Shown piece after piece: positions 28,730 through 40,461 of a stretch of 64,000 bases of DNA. The stretch is from Blastococcus aurantiacus (lineage in GTDB: Bacteria; Actinomycetota; Actinomycetes; Mycobacteriales; Geodermatophilaceae). A program made the position numbers and the translations under genes. The DNA lies in NCBI RefSeq assembly GCF_900102425.1, contig NZ_FNBT01000001.1, positions 248,001 through 312,000 on the forward strand. The letters run 5' to 3'. How positions within the stretch are numbered: the first letter of the stretch is position 1; each line of letters opens with the position of its first letter. The notes beneath the pieces were generated by a model. The model ran no database searches and was not told the origin of the DNA. It saw only the letters and a list, made by a program, of their open reading frames with translations.

Positions 28730-29674
28730 GTGCCGGTCCTGCCCACCTCCTTCTCCTCCGCGACCATCTCGCGCCTCGCCCTGGCGAACGCCGTCGCGAA
28801 CGGGCTGATCGTCGTCACCGGCGGCGCCGTCCGGCTGACCGGCTCCGGCCTGGGCTGCCCGACCTGGCCGCGCTGCACGTCCGAGAGCTTCACCACCACG
28901 CCCGAGCTGGCCGGGCACGGCGTCATCGAGTTCGGCAACCGGCTGCTGACCTTCGTCCTCGCCGCCGTGGCGATCGCCACCGTCGTCGCGGTGTGGCGCT
29001 CCGCGCGGCACGACCTGCGCCGGCTGGCCGCCCTGACCTTCATCGGCATCCCCGCCCAGGCGCTGCTGGGCGGCGTCACCGTGCTGACCGGGCTCAACCC
29101 GTGGACCGTCGCCGCGCACTTCCTGGTCTCCGCGGTGCTCGTCGCGCTGGCCACCACCCTGTGGCTCCGGTCCCGCGAGCCCGGGGTCGGCGAGCCCCTG
29201 CTGCGCCGCCCGTTCGTCCTGCTCACCTGGGGGATCGCCGCGGCGACGGCGGCGGTGCTGGTGCTGGGCACCATCGTCACGGGCAGCGGCCCGCACAGCG
29301 GCGACGTGGACGAGGCCGACGTCCCGACCGGAGACCGGATCGGCGTCGACACCGAGCTGATCAGCCAGCTGCACGCCGACGTCGTCTTCCTGCTCATCGG
29401 GCTGACCGTCGCGCTGCTGGTCGCGCTCTACGCGACGGACTCCCCCGACCGCGTGCGCCGGGCGGCCCGCGACCTGCTGGTCGTCCAGCTCGCCCAGGGC
29501 GTCGTCGGCTACGTCCAGTACTTCACCGAGCTGCCGATCGCGCTGGTGCTGCTGCACATGCTGGGCGCGGTGCTCATCACCGCGTTCACCGCGCGGCTGG
29601 TCTGGTCGGTGCGCGGGCCGGCGTCCGAGGTCCCGCTGAGCGCGCCCTCGCGGCCCGCCGTCGCCACCCGCTGA
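28730..29674 (+). CDS. ctaA: Heme A synthase (COX15/CtaA family)
   Basis: A 314-residue membrane protein of about eight helices that oxidises heme O to heme A for cytochrome c oxidase. Motifs are VTGGAVRLTGSGLGCPTWPRCT near residue 30 with the paired cysteines of Gram-positive CtaA, EFGNRLLTFV with a heme-ligand-type histidine region replaced by GHGVIEF just before, and AHFLVSAVLVA. In the second half, TGSGPHSGD, QLHADVVFLL and LLHMLGAVLIT follow. The four-helix repeat with histidines in each half fits the family. Divergent from sufR and near ctaB; heme O made by CtaB is its substrate. Confidence 0.9.
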   Translation: MPVLPTSFSSATISRLALANAVANGLIVVTGGAVRLTGSGLGCPTWPRCTSESFTTTPELAGHGVIEFGNRLLTFVLAAVAIATVVAVWRSARHDLRRLAALTFIGIPAQALLGGVTVLTGLNPWTVAAHFLVSAVLVALATTLWLRSREPGVGEPLLRRPFVLLTWGIAAATAAVLVLGTIVTGSGPHSGDVDEADVPTGDRIGVDTELISQLHADVVFLLIGLTVALLVALYATDSPDRVRRAARDLLVVQLAQGVVGYVQYFTELPIALVLLHMLGAVLITAFTARLVWSVRGPASEVPLSAPSRPAVATR

Positions 29675-29678
29675 CCGG

Positions 29679-29999
29679 TCAGTCGTGCCAGACGAGGACC
29701 AGCGCGGTGCCGCCGTCGGCTGACTCCCACCGGCCGCCGGTCACCGAGTCCGGGTCCGGCATCCCGGTGGTGAGGGCGGCCCGCGCATCGGCCCAGGCCG
29801 GCCAGGCGTCGTCCTCGTCGTGCCAGACCAGCCGCCCACCCGGCAGGTAGGTCACCACCGGGCAGCCGCCCTCGGCCAGCGCCTCGGCGTCCGCACGCTC
29901 GATGCGCGTCGTCCGACGCCGGTAGGTGCGCCCGTCCGGCCCGATCAGCGCTCCGGGTCCCAGCGCCTTCCAGTCCCGGTCCGGGAGCTCGCGCCGCAC
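29679..29999 (-). CDS. Hypothetical 106-residue protein downstream of ctaB
   Basis: A small soluble protein. Visible features are ALGPGALIGPDGRTYRRRTTRIERAD at the start, GGRLVWHDEDDAWPAWADAR in the middle and GGTALVLVWHD at the end, with several tryptophans and aspartates. No signal peptide or membrane segment is present, and I recognise no family. The GTG start at 29999 directly follows the ctaB stop (TGAGTG), so it is probably translated from the ctaB mRNA. Its stop and the ctaA stop flank a ten-base palindrome (29672-29681), so the two genes converge almost without a gap. Confidence 0.6.
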   Translation of the reverse strand: MRRELPDRDWKALGPGALIGPDGRTYRRRTTRIERADAEALAEGGCPVVTYLPGGRLVWHDEDDAWPAWADARAALTTGMPDPDSVTGGRWESADGGTALVLVWHD

Positions 30000-30947
30000 T
30001 CAGACGATGGCGTCGACGACGATCGCGACCATGAGCAGCGCCAGGTACGAGATCGAGACGTGGAACAGCTGCATCGGCTTCATGTCGCCGCCGCGCTTGA
30101 TGCGGGCCAGCAGGCGGTGGGCCTCCACCACGAACCAGCCGCCCAGCAGGATCGCCGGGATCGTGTAGCCGAGGCCGATGCCGTAGCCGGTGGCCACCGG
30201 CCAGAGCAGCAGCGAGACGGCGACGGTCGCCCAGGCCCACGCGACGCTCTGCCGGCCGACCGACAGCGCGGTGGTGACCACCGGCAGCATCGGGACGTCG
30301 GCGCGCGCATAGTCGTCCTTGAAGCGCAGGGCCAGCGCCCAGAAGTGCGGCATCTGCCAGCAGAAGACGACGGCGAAGACGACGACCGCGGGCCAGTCCA
30401 GCGACCCGGTGACCGCGGCCCAGCCGATGAGGACCGGGGCCGCCCCCGGTACCCCGCCCCACTCGGTGCTGCGGCGGGTGTGCCGCTTGAACACCATCGT
30501 GTAGAGCACGGCGTAGTAGAAGATCGCCGCCGCCGCCAGCGCCGCGGCCAGCAGCGTGGTGGTCGCGGCGAGCAGCGCGATCGAGCTGACCGTCAGGACG
30601 AACCCGAAGACCAGTGCGGCGCGCGGCGTGACCTCGCCGGTCACCAACGGCCGCTTCTGGGTGCGCTGCATCAGCCGGTCGATGTCGCGGTCGAAATAGC
30701 AGTTGAAGACGTTCGCCGCGCCGGCCGCGAGCGTGCCGCCGACCAGGGTGGCGAGCAGGAGCGAGAAGGAGGGCCAGCCGCGGGCGGCGAGCATCATCGC
30801 CGGCACGGTCGTCACCAGCAGCAGCTCGATGATGCGCGGCTTGGTGAGGCCGACGTAGGCGAGCACCCGGGCCCGGACCGCGGCGGTGCGGCCGGTGGTC
30901 CGGCCCTCCTGGCGGGCGGTGGTGAAGCGCTCGGAGAGCGCGGTCAC
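30000..30947 (-). CDS. ctaB: Protoheme IX farnesyltransferase (heme O synthase)
   Basis: A 315-residue UbiA-superfamily prenyltransferase with about nine membrane helices. It attaches farnesyl to heme B, giving heme O. The two aspartate-rich motifs are NCYFDRDIDRLMQRTQKRPL near residue 85 and, after the fourth helix pair, LRFKDDYARADVPMLPVV. YVGLTKPRIIELLLVTTVPAM opens the protein as in CtaB. The start is GTG 30947 (VTALSERFTTARQ); upstream in-frame codons to an ATG at 31091 do not look like protein. It is divergent from tkt, an arrangement common in actinobacteria. Confidence 0.92.
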   Translation of the reverse strand: MTALSERFTTARQEGRTTGRTAAVRARVLAYVGLTKPRIIELLLVTTVPAMMLAARGWPSFSLLLATLVGGTLAAGAANVFNCYFDRDIDRLMQRTQKRPLVTGEVTPRAALVFGFVLTVSSIALLAATTTLLAAALAAAAIFYYAVLYTMVFKRHTRRSTEWGGVPGAAPVLIGWAAVTGSLDWPAVVVFAVVFCWQMPHFWALALRFKDDYARADVPMLPVVTTALSVGRQSVAWAWATVAVSLLLWPVATGYGIGLGYTIPAILLGGWFVVEAHRLLARIKRGGDMKPMQLFHVSISYLALLMVAIVVDAIV

Positions 30948-31092
30948 CGGGTGCCCTCGAGCGCGGCGGCGCGCGGGCAGCAGGGCACCAAGGTGTCCCT
31001 TCGAGAACGACGATGTGAACTCCGGCCACTGTAGACGGGCCGGTGCCCCGGCCACCTCGCGGTGTGGGCCCGGATGACTAGGGTTGATCACG

Positions 31093-31120
31093 TTGTTGCC
31101 GCGTGCGCAGCGGGTAGGGC
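31093..31120 (+). promoter_or_regulatory. Candidate tkt promoter
   Basis: TTGTTG (31093-31098) and TAGGGC (31115-31120) are spaced 16 bases apart in the 275-bp ctaB/tkt gap, about 100 bases before the tkt start. An alternative -10, TAGGGT, lies at 31079-31084 but lacks a good -35. The remaining gap sequence shows no other gene or hairpin I can support. Confidence 0.35.
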
Positions 31121-31222
31121 CGACGTCGACGACGACGACGGTGCGCCCCGGTCCAGTGCGGGATCCGGGACGGGCGCCGGCCGCGTGACGCAGGGCCAGA
31201 TCTTCGAGGGAGCACCCAGCAC

Positions 31223-33433
<2,211 letters not shown>

Positions 33434-33516
33434 TGTAAGGACCCCGGTGCCGCCCACCGCTCGCACGCCGGCGATGGGTCCCGGCACCGGGGCCACCACG
33501 GACGAAAGGCACCGTC

Positions 33517-34623
33517 ATGGCACAGAACGAGAACCTCGCCGACCTGAGCTCGGCCGGAGTCGCAGTCTGGCTCGACGACCTCTCCCGCGACCGCATCCGC
33601 AGCGGCAACCTCCAGTCGCTCGTGGACGAGCACTCGGTCGTGGGCGTCACCACCAACCCGACCATCTTCGCCGCCGCGATCAGCGGCTCCGAGTCCTACG
33701 ACGACCAGCTGCACGCCATGGCCGTGCGGAAGGTGACCGTCGAAGAGGCGTTGCGGACCATCACGGCAGCCGACGTCCGGGACGCCTGCGACCTGCTCGC
33801 CCCCGTGGCCGAGCGGCAGCCCGGCGACGGGCGGGTCTCCCTGGAGGTCGCGCCCGGGCTGGCCAACGACACCGACGCCACCGCGGCCGAGGCGGCCCAC
33901 CTGTGGTGGCTGGTCGACCGGCCCAACCTGTTCATCAAGATCCCGGCCACCGAGGCGGGTCTGCCGGCCATCCAGACGTCGATCGCCCGCGGCATCAGCG
34001 TCAACGTCACGCTGATCTTCAGCCCCGAGCGCTACCGCAAGGTCATGGACGCCTACCTGTCCGGCCTGGAGCAGCGGCTCTCCGACGACCCGGAGGCGGA
34101 CCTGTCCGGCATCGCGTCGGTCGCGTCGTTCTTCGTGTCCCGGGTGGACACCGAGATCGACAAGCGGCTGGACAAGGCCGGGGCCGACGGCTCGCTCAAG
34201 AGCAAGGCCGGCGTCGCCAACGCCCAGCTGGCCTACCAGGCCTACGAGGAGGTCTTCTCCTCCGACCGCTGGAAGGCGCTCGAGGCGAAGGGCGCCCGCC
34301 CGCAGCGGCCGCTGTGGGCATCGACCGGCGTGAAGAACCCCGATCTGCCCGACACGCTCTACATCAGCGAGCTCATCGCCCCCGGCACGGTCAACACCAT
34401 GCCGGAGAAGACCCTCATGGCCTACGCCGACCACGGCAGCCCGGGCACCCCGGTGCAGAAGGCCTACGAGGACGCGGCGGCGGTCATGCAGTCGGTCCGG
34501 GACGCCGGCGTGGACCTGGACGACGTCTTCCGGGTCCTCGAGGTCGAGGGCATCCAGAAGTTCGTCGACTCCTGGGACGAGCTGACCGAGTCCGTCCGCA
34601 CCCAGCTGGAGGACAAGAAGTGA
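33517..34623 (+). CDS. tal: Transaldolase
   Basis: A 368-residue transaldolase that moves a dihydroxyacetone unit between sugar phosphates. It opens with [19 protein letters not shown] and [14 protein letters not shown]. The Schiff-base lysine is in [15 protein letters not shown] near residue 142. [14 protein letters not shown] and [17 protein letters not shown] follow, and [17 protein letters not shown] is near the phosphate site. The length and motifs match the long Tal form of actinobacteria and cyanobacteria. It starts 83 bases after tkt and overlaps pgi by four bases. Confidence 0.95.
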   Translation: MAQNENLADLSSAGVAVWLDDLSRDRIRSGNLQSLVDEHSVVGVTTNPTIFAAAISGSESYDDQLHAMAVRKVTVEEALRTITAADVRDACDLLAPVAERQPGDGRVSLEVAPGLANDTDATAAEAAHLWWLVDRPNLFIKIPATEAGLPAIQTSIARGISVNVTLIFSPERYRKVMDAYLSGLEQRLSDDPEADLSGIASVASFFVSRVDTEIDKRLDKAGADGSLKSKAGVANAQLAYQAYEEVFSSDRWKALEAKGARPQRPLWASTGVKNPDLPDTLYISELIAPGTVNTMPEKTLMAYADHGSPGTPVQKAYEDAAAVMQSVRDAGVDLDDVFRVLEVEGIQKFVDSWDELTESVRTQLEDKK

Positions 34624-36230
34624 GTTTCGAGGTCCGCGTCGAGGGCCTCGAGGTCCCGGACGACGTCCGGACGTCGCTGGCCGCCGACGACGTCGCCGCG
34701 CGGCTGACCCGCAAGGACGCGACGCTCTGGGGCCCCGGTGCCGAGAGCGAGGCGGCGATCCGGCTGGGCTGGCTGGACCTGCCGTCGTCCTCGCGCTCCC
34801 TGGTCGAGCAGCTCGCGCAGCTGCGCGAGCAGCTGCAGTCCGAGGGGCTCGACCGCATCGTCCTGTGCGGCATGGGCGGCTCCTCGCTGGCCCCGGAGGT
34901 CATCTGCCGGACCGCCGGTGTGCCGCTGGTCGTCCTCGACACCACCGACCCGGGCCAGGTCGCCGCGGCGATGATCGATCTGGAGCGCACCGTCGTCGTG
35001 GTCAGCTCCAAGTCCGGCGGCACCGTGGAGACCGACAGCCACCGTCGCGCGTTCCAGGCCTCTTTCGCCGCGGCCGGGCTCGACGAGCAGCAGGTGGGGG
35101 CGCGCTTCGTCGTCGTCACCGACCCGGGCTCGCCCCTGGCGGACACCGCTGCGGCCATGGGCGCCCGTGCCGTCTTCCTCGCCGACCCGACCGTCGGTGG
35201 GCGCTACAGCGCGCTGTCCGCGTTCGGGCTCGTCCCGTCCGCGCTGGCCGGCGCGGACGTCGGCGCGCTGCTCGACGAGGCCGAGGAGCTCGCCGAGCAC
35301 CTGACCGACGGCGACAACCCGGCCCTCGAGCTGGGCGCTGTCCTGGGCGCGGCCGCGGTGCAGGGGCGCGACAAGCTGGCCCTGGCCGACGCCGCGACCG
35401 AGACCGGCACGGCCATCGAGGGCTTCGGCGACTGGGCGGAGCAGCTCATCGCCGAGTCGACCGGCAAGGAGGGCCGCGGCATCCTGCCCGTCGTCCTGGA
35501 GTCGGCGACCGCCCCCGGCGCCACCGGGCCGGACACGCTGCTGGCCGTGGTCGGTGGCGACGCCCCGGCGTCCGCACCGTGCCTGACGGTCCGCGGCCCG
35601 CTCGGCGCGCAGTTCCTCGGGTGGGAGTACGCCACGGCGGTGGCCGGCCGGGTGCTGGGCATCAACCCCTTCGACCAGCCCAACGTGACCGAGAGCAAGG
35701 AGAACACCCAGGCCATCCTCTCCTCGGGGCTGCCCGACGAGCCGCCGGCGGCGACGATCGGCGCGATCGAGGTGCGGGGCAGCGGCGGGGTGCTCGACGG
35801 CGTGGACCTGAGCGCCCTCGACGGCGTCTCGCTGGCCGTCGACGCACTGCTGACGGCCGTCCCCGAGCGGGGCTACCTGGCCGTCATGGCCTACCTGGAC
35901 CGGCTGGCCGACGCGAGCGCCGCCGACCTGCGCTCCGCGCTGGCCTCCCGGACCGAGCACGCCGTGACGTTCGGCTGGGGCCCGCGGTTCCTGCACAGCA
36001 CCGGCCAGTACCACAAGGGCGGTCCGCAGGCCGGGGCCTTCCTACAGATCACCGGAGCCGCGGGCGAGGACCTCCCGGTCCCGGATCAGCCGTACACCTT
36101 CGGCAGCCTGCAGGCCGCCCAGGCGGCGGGCGACCGCAAGGCGCTGGCCGATCGCAGCCGGCCGCTCCTGCACCTCCACCTGACCGACCGGGCCGCCGGC
36201 ATCGGCCAGCTCCTCGCCGCTCTCGCCTGA
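34620..36230 (+). CDS. pgi: Glucose-6-phosphate isomerase
   Basis: A 536-residue protein of the sugar isomerase (SIS) fold. [17 protein letters not shown] and [16 protein letters not shown] are the sugar-phosphate binding segments. [40 protein letters not shown] and [20 protein letters not shown] agree with the family's alternative Pgi type seen in some actinobacteria, sometimes fused to transaldolase elsewhere. The C-terminal catalytic stretch is [20 protein letters not shown]. The GTG at 34620 overlaps the tal stop (GTGA). It is longer in sequence divergence from E. coli Pgi but the motifs are clear. Confidence 0.9.
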   Translation: MSFEVRVEGLEVPDDVRTSLAADDVAARLTRKDATLWGPGAESEAAIRLGWLDLPSSSRSLVEQLAQLREQLQSEGLDRIVLCGMGGSSLAPEVICRTAGVPLVVLDTTDPGQVAAAMIDLERTVVVVSSKSGGTVETDSHRRAFQASFAAAGLDEQQVGARFVVVTDPGSPLADTAAAMGARAVFLADPTVGGRYSALSAFGLVPSALAGADVGALLDEAEELAEHLTDGDNPALELGAVLGAAAVQGRDKLALADAATETGTAIEGFGDWAEQLIAESTGKEGRGILPVVLESATAPGATGPDTLLAVVGGDAPASAPCLTVRGPLGAQFLGWEYATAVAGRVLGINPFDQPNVTESKENTQAILSSGLPDEPPAATIGAIEVRGSGGVLDGVDLSALDGVSLAVDALLTAVPERGYLAVMAYLDRLADASAADLRSALASRTEHAVTFGWGPRFLHSTGQYHKGGPQAGAFLQITGAAGEDLPVPDQPYTFGSLQAAQAAGDRKALADRSRPLLHLHLTDRAAGIGQLLAALA

Positions 36231-36293
36231 CCGGACCACCCCAGCGGGACCGCACATGCGCAGCGCACCCCCCGCCGACCACGAGGACAGATC

Positions 36294-37811
36294 ATGATCA
36301 CCAACCCGCTGCGCGATCCTCGGGACCGCAGGCTCCCCCGGGTCCCCGAACCCTGCGCCCTGGTGGTCTTCGGCATCACCGGCGACCTCGCCCGCAAGAA
36401 GCTGCTGCCGGCCGTGTACGACCTGGCCAACCGCGGGCTGCTGCCGACGAATTTCGCCCTGCTGGGCTTCGCCCGCCGCGACTGGGGCGACACCGAGTTC
36501 GCCGAGCTGGCCCGCGACGCCGCCCGCAAGAGCGCCCGCACGCCGTGGCGCGAGGAGGTGTGGGAGCGGCTCGCCTCCAGCGTGCGGTTCGTGCAGGGCT
36601 CCTTCGACGACGACGACGCCTTCGACGAGCTGGCCGGGGCGCTGTCCGAGCTCGAGGGGAGCCACGGCATCGGCGGCAACGCGGCCTTCTACCTCTCCAT
36701 CCCACCGGCGATGTTCCCGACCGTGCTCAAGCAGATGCAGCGCACGGGCATGGCCGACAGCACCCCGGACCGCTGGCGCCGCGTCGTCGTCGAAAAGCCC
36801 TTCGGCACCGACCTCGCCTCCAGCCGCGCGCTCAACGAGCTCGTCGACTCGGTGTTCGGTGCCGACGACGTCTTCCGCATCGACCACTACCTGGGCAAGG
36901 AGACCGTCCAGAACCTGATGGCGCTGCGGTTCGCCAACACCCTGTTCGAGCCGATCTGGAACGGCCACCACGTCGACTCGGTGCAGATCACCATGGCCGA
37001 GGACGTCGGCATCGGCGGGCGGGCAGGTTTCTACGAGGAGACCGGCGCCGCGCGCGACGTGCTGCAGAACCACCTGCTGCAGCTGCTGGCGCTCACCGCC
37101 ATGGAGGAGCCGGTCGAGTTCTCCGCCGAGCAGATCCGGATCGAGAAGCTCAAGGTGCTGCGGGCCATCTCCCTCCCCGACGACCTGCAGACCTTCGCCG
37201 TCCGCGGGCAGTACGAGCAGGGCTGGCTGGCCGGTCAGCGGGCCAACGGCTACCGGCAGGAGGAGGGCGTCGACCCGGCGTCCACCACCGAGACCTACGC
37301 CGCGGTGCGCCTCGGTGTCGAGACGCGCCGCTGGGCCGGGGTGCCGTTCTACCTGCGCACCGGCAAGCGCCTTCCCCGCCGGGTCACCGAGATCGCGCTG
37401 GTCTTCAAGCGCGCGCCGCACCTGCCCTTCGCCGACACCGACACCGAGGAGCTGGGCAACAACCAGCTCGTGGTGCGGGTGCAGCCCGACGAGGGAGTGA
37501 CCCTGAAGTTCGGGTCGAAGGTGCCGGGCAGCGTCATGGAGGTCCGCGACGTGTCGATGGACTTCCTCTACGGCGAACAGTTCACCGAGTCCTCCCCGGA
37601 GGCCTACGAGCGGCTGCTGCTCGACGTCCTCCTCGGCGACGCCACCCTGTTCCCGCGCAACGCGGAGGTGGAGGCGTCCTGGTCGGTCATCGACCCGCTC
37701 GAGGAGTTCTGGGCCGGTACCGAGCCCTTCCCCTACCGCGCCGGCGAGTGGGGCCCCCGTGCGGCCGACGAGATGCTCGCCGCCGAGGACCGTCAGTGGC
37801 GCCGGCCGTGA
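36294..37811 (+). CDS. zwf: Glucose-6-phosphate dehydrogenase
   Basis: A 505-residue enzyme that oxidises glucose 6-phosphate with NADP+. The coenzyme motif is FGITGDLARKKLLPAVYDLA near residue 25. Substrate and catalytic motifs are VVEKPFGTDLASSRALNEL and FRIDHYLGKETVQNLMALRF near 200, with the catalytic base histidine. RTGKRLPRRVTEIALVFKR follows near 365. The C-terminus (PLEEFWAGTEPFPYRAGEWGP) is standard. The gene lies directly before opcA, its activator, as in most actinobacteria. Confidence 0.96.
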   Translation: MITNPLRDPRDRRLPRVPEPCALVVFGITGDLARKKLLPAVYDLANRGLLPTNFALLGFARRDWGDTEFAELARDAARKSARTPWREEVWERLASSVRFVQGSFDDDDAFDELAGALSELEGSHGIGGNAAFYLSIPPAMFPTVLKQMQRTGMADSTPDRWRRVVVEKPFGTDLASSRALNELVDSVFGADDVFRIDHYLGKETVQNLMALRFANTLFEPIWNGHHVDSVQITMAEDVGIGGRAGFYEETGAARDVLQNHLLQLLALTAMEEPVEFSAEQIRIEKLKVLRAISLPDDLQTFAVRGQYEQGWLAGQRANGYRQEEGVDPASTTETYAAVRLGVETRRWAGVPFYLRTGKRLPRRVTEIALVFKRAPHLPFADTDTEELGNNQLVVRVQPDEGVTLKFGSKVPGSVMEVRDVSMDFLYGEQFTESSPEAYERLLLDVLLGDATLFPRNAEVEASWSVIDPLEEFWAGTEPFPYRAGEWGPRAADEMLAAEDRQWRRP

Positions 37812-37851
37812 GCCGCACCCAGGCCGGCACCGCCCGAACCGAGGAGACGCC

Positions 37852-38880
37852 ATGACCACGCTCTGGGACACCACCGGCTCGGCCGTGGTGAAGGAGCTGG
37901 CCGCCCAGCGGCGGACCGGCGGCGCGGTCCTGTCCGGGGTCGCGCTCACCCTGGTCGTGATCGCCGACGAGTCGCGGGTGGCCGAGGCCGAGGAGGCCGC
38001 CACCTACGCCGCGGAGATGCACCCCTGTCGCGTGGTCATCGTCGTCCGCCGGCAGATCGAGGCACCCGTGCCCCGCCTGGACGCCGAGGTGCAGATCGGC
38101 GGGCGGCTCGGGCCGGGCGAGGCCGTCGTGCTGCGCATGTACGGCCGGCTGGCCCTGCACGCGGAGTCCGTCGTCCTCCCCCTGCTGGCCGCCGACGCCC
38201 CCGTCGTCGCCTGGTGGCACGGCGCGGCACCCGACCGGCTGGCCACCGACGCGCTCGCCGTCTTCGCCGACCGCCGGATCACCGACAGCTCGCTCGCCGA
38301 CGATCCGCGCGCCGCCCTGCGCATCCGGGCCGAGGACTACGTGCCCGGCGACACGGACCTGACCTGGACCCGCAGCACCGCCTGGCGGGCGATCCTCGCC
38401 TCCACCGTCGACTCCGTCGCCGGACGCCGCGGAGACGCCGTGCGCATCTCCGGCGGACGGATCGAGGGCGACCCGCACAACGCCACCGCGCAGCTGCTGG
38501 CCGGGTGGGTCTCCTCGCGGTGCGGCTGCAGCATCGAGGTGACCGCCGGCTCCCGCGACGCCGGTCCGAGCGGCGTGGAGTCGGTGCTCCTCCAGCTGGA
38601 CCAGGGCGAGGAGGTGCGGATCACCGCCGACCACCGGGGCGGGGCAGTCATCTCGCAGCCCAACCGGCCCGACGGCACGGTGGCCCTGCCCGCCAGGGCC
38701 CTCGGTGACCTGCTCAGCGAGGAGCTGCGCCGGCTGGACCCGGACGAGCCCTACAGCGACGCCCTCGAGACGGCGACCGGCCTCGGTGGGCTCACCGAGC
38801 GCTCCCCCGAGCGGGAGCACGTCTGGTTCGACCCGGCGGAAGGCGACGAGACCCCCGTCGAGGGTTCGCTGACCTCGTGA
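37852..38880 (+). CDS. opcA: Glucose-6-phosphate dehydrogenase assembly protein OpcA
   Basis: A 342-residue OpcA. This protein, known from cyanobacteria and actinobacteria, promotes the active oligomer of Zwf. It opens with TTLWDTTGSAVVKELAAQRR, then VLSGVALTLVVIADES and MHPCRVVIVVRRQIE. A central segment, SVVLPLLAADAPVVAWWHGAAP, is the family's most recognisable motif. The later half, DLTWTRSTAWRAILAST, is also typical. ATG 37852 is preceded by GAGGAGACGCC. It follows zwf by 40 bases and overlaps pgl by four. Confidence 0.95.
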   Translation: MTTLWDTTGSAVVKELAAQRRTGGAVLSGVALTLVVIADESRVAEAEEAATYAAEMHPCRVVIVVRRQIEAPVPRLDAEVQIGGRLGPGEAVVLRMYGRLALHAESVVLPLLAADAPVVAWWHGAAPDRLATDALAVFADRRITDSSLADDPRAALRIRAEDYVPGDTDLTWTRSTAWRAILASTVDSVAGRRGDAVRISGGRIEGDPHNATAQLLAGWVSSRCGCSIEVTAGSRDAGPSGVESVLLQLDQGEEVRITADHRGGAVISQPNRPDGTVALPARALGDLLSEELRRLDPDEPYSDALETATGLGGLTERSPEREHVWFDPAEGDETPVEGSLTS

Positions 38881-39686
38881 GCATCTCCCCCGGGGACCGC
38901 GCGGCTGCCGAGCTGGCCGGCACGGGCGTGCCCACTCCCGACATCGTCATCGAGCCCGACGCCGACCGGCTGGCCCGGGCCGTCGCCGAGGCGCTGGTCG
39001 CCCGCCTGGCCGCCGCGCAGGTGCTCCGCGGCACGGCGTCGGTCGTGCTCACCGGGGGGACGATCGGCATCGCCGTCCTCGAGCGGGTCGCCGGGCTGGC
39101 CGCCGAGCCGGTGCGCGAGACGGTGGACTGGGAGCGCGTCGACGTCTGGTGGGGGGACGAGCGCTTCGTCCCCGGCGACGACGACGACCGCAACGAGAAG
39201 GCGGCGCGACGGGCACTGCTCGACGCCGTCGGCGTGGACCCGGCGCGGGTGCACGCCATACCGCCGTCGGACGGGGAGTTCGCCGAGCCCGAGGACGCCG
39301 CCGCCTGGTACGCGGAGCAACTGGCGGCCGCCGCCGGCGATGAGGGAACCGTGCCCCGCTTCGACGTCCTGCTGCTCGGCATGGGACCCGAGGGCCACGT
39401 GGCCTCGATCTTCCCGGACTCCCCCGCGATCGACGACGAGCGGCCCGTGTTCGCCGTCCGCGACTGCCCCAAGCCGCCGCCGACGCGGATCAGCCTCGGC
39501 TACGCCGCGATCGGCGCGGCCGACGAGGTCTGGGTCGTCGTCGCCGGCGAGGGCAAGGCCGAGGCGGTCGCCCGGGCGCTGTCCGGAGCCGACTCCCGGG
39601 AGCTTCCGGCCGCCGGTGTGCACGGCACCCGGGCGACGCGCTGGCTGCTCGACGCGGCCGCGGCAGGCGGGCTGCCGCGGCGCTGA
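38877..39686 (+). CDS. pgl: 6-Phosphogluconolactonase
   Basis: A 269-residue hydrolase of the DevB/Pgl family. It hydrolyses the lactone made by Zwf. Motifs are SVVLTGGTIGIAVLERV near residue 55, VDVWWGDERFVPGDDDDRNEK near 90, and LLLGMGPEGHVASIFPDSPA near 165 with the catalytic histidine. RISLGYAAIGAADEVWVVVAGEGKAEAV completes the fold. The GTG start at 38877 overlaps the opcA stop (GTGA). It is the last gene of the pentose phosphate cluster; its stop lies three bases from that of rbpA on the other strand. Confidence 0.94.
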   Translation: MSISPGDRAAAELAGTGVPTPDIVIEPDADRLARAVAEALVARLAAAQVLRGTASVVLTGGTIGIAVLERVAGLAAEPVRETVDWERVDVWWGDERFVPGDDDDRNEKAARRALLDAVGVDPARVHAIPPSDGEFAEPEDAAAWYAEQLAAAAGDEGTVPRFDVLLLGMGPEGHVASIFPDSPAIDDERPVFAVRDCPKPPPTRISLGYAAIGAADEVWVVVAGEGKAEAVARALSGADSRELPAAGVHGTRATRWLLDAAAAGGLPRR

Positions 39687-39689
39687 GCG

Positions 39690-40031
39690 CTACATCCCGC
39701 GGCGGGCCCGCAGGCGGGTGAGCGCCTCCTCGAGCAGGGCGTCGCCGTCGGCGTCCGTGCGGCGCTCCCGCACGTAGGCGAGGTGGGTCTTGTACGGCTC
39801 GTTGCGCGGTGCCGGCGGCGGGTTCCGCTGGTCCTGGCCGGCGGGCAGGCCGCAGCGGGGGCAGTCCCACAGCTCGGGTACGTCGGCGTCGCTGGCGAAG
39901 GCGATCCGCGTCTCGTGACCGTTGGCGCACCAGTACGGCAGCCGCAGCCGCGGCGCGGACTCGCCGCGCTCCACCTCGCCCACCGGACCTGCGCCGACCC
40001 TGCTGCCCCGGATCGCGTTGCCACCAGCCAC
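39690..40031 (-). CDS. rbpA: RNA polymerase-binding protein RbpA
   Basis: A 113-residue RbpA, an actinobacterial transcription factor that binds RNA polymerase and the principal sigma factor and stabilises the open complex. It begins VAGGNAIRGSRVGAGPVGE, then ESAPRLRLPYWCANGHET. The zinc/structural cysteines are YWCANGHE and WDCPRCGLPAGQD. The C-terminal sigma-interacting region is EPYKTHLAYVRERRTDADGDALLEEAL, the most conserved part. GTG 40031 has GGGAG nearby. It is separately transcribed and converges on pgl. Confidence 0.95.
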   Translation of the reverse strand: MAGGNAIRGSRVGAGPVGEVERGESAPRLRLPYWCANGHETRIAFASDADVPELWDCPRCGLPAGQDQRNPPPAPRNEPYKTHLAYVRERRTDADGDALLEEALTRLRARRGM

Positions 40032-40084
40032 GAGCACTCCCTGAAATCCGCACCTGACGTGTGGCAGATCACCACAGCGCGCGA

Positions 40085-40090
40085 AGTCTA
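40085..40090 (-). promoter_or_regulatory. Candidate rbpA -10 box
   Basis: TAGACT on the minus strand lies 54 bases before the rbpA GTG. No good -35 or SigR-type motif (GGGAAT-N18-GTT) was found at the right distance, so the assignment is tentative. Confidence 0.25.
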
Positions 40091-40161
40091 GAGCCTCGGG
40101 GGACGATCTCCGGTCACGATTCGCGCGCGATCTGTAGCCGGTGGAGCGGAGCGGTCCTGCG

Positions 40162-40398
40162 CTAGCCAACCTTGACGAGGATGCCCAGCCCGACGATGCA
40201 GACGGTCCAGATCAGCGCCGTGAAGATGGTGAGCCGGTTCAGGTTCTTCTCGACCACCGACGAGCCGGACAGCGAGGCCGAGGCGGCACCACCGAACATC
40301 GAGGAGAGGCCGCCACCCTTGCCGCGGTGCAGCAGGATGAGCACCACGAGCAGCGTGCTGGTCAGGACCAGCAGCACGTTCAGGACAACCTCGATCAT
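40162..40398 (-). CDS. secG: Preprotein translocase subunit SecG
   Basis: A 78-residue SecG, the small subunit of the SecYEG channel. Two membrane helices (about residues 3-22 and 57-75) flank a glycine-rich cytoplasmic loop, LLHRGKGGGLSSMFGGAAS, which is the family signature. NRLTIFTALIWTVCIVGLGIL forms the second helix. The ATG at 40398 is preceded by GGAGAGGTC. Position after tpiA is conserved in many actinobacteria, although here a solute-binding protein gene intervenes. Confidence 0.95.
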   Translation of the reverse strand: MIEVVLNVLLVLTSTLLVVLILLHRGKGGGLSSMFGGAASASLSGSSVVEKNLNRLTIFTALIWTVCIVGLGILVKVG

Positions 40399-40417
40399 GA
40401 CCTCTCCAGCCTCACGA

Positions 40418-40434
40418 CCGGCGCCGGGCGCCGG
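40418..40434. terminator. GC-rich palindrome between binding-protein gene and secG
   Basis: CCGGCGCC (40418-40425) and GGCGCCGG (40427-40434) are perfect complements around one central base, in the 63-bp gap after the binding-protein stop. It may act as a weak terminator or attenuator before secG. No T tract follows. Confidence 0.4.
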
Positions 40435-40461
40435 ATCTCGTCCCCGAGCCTAACCGACACG

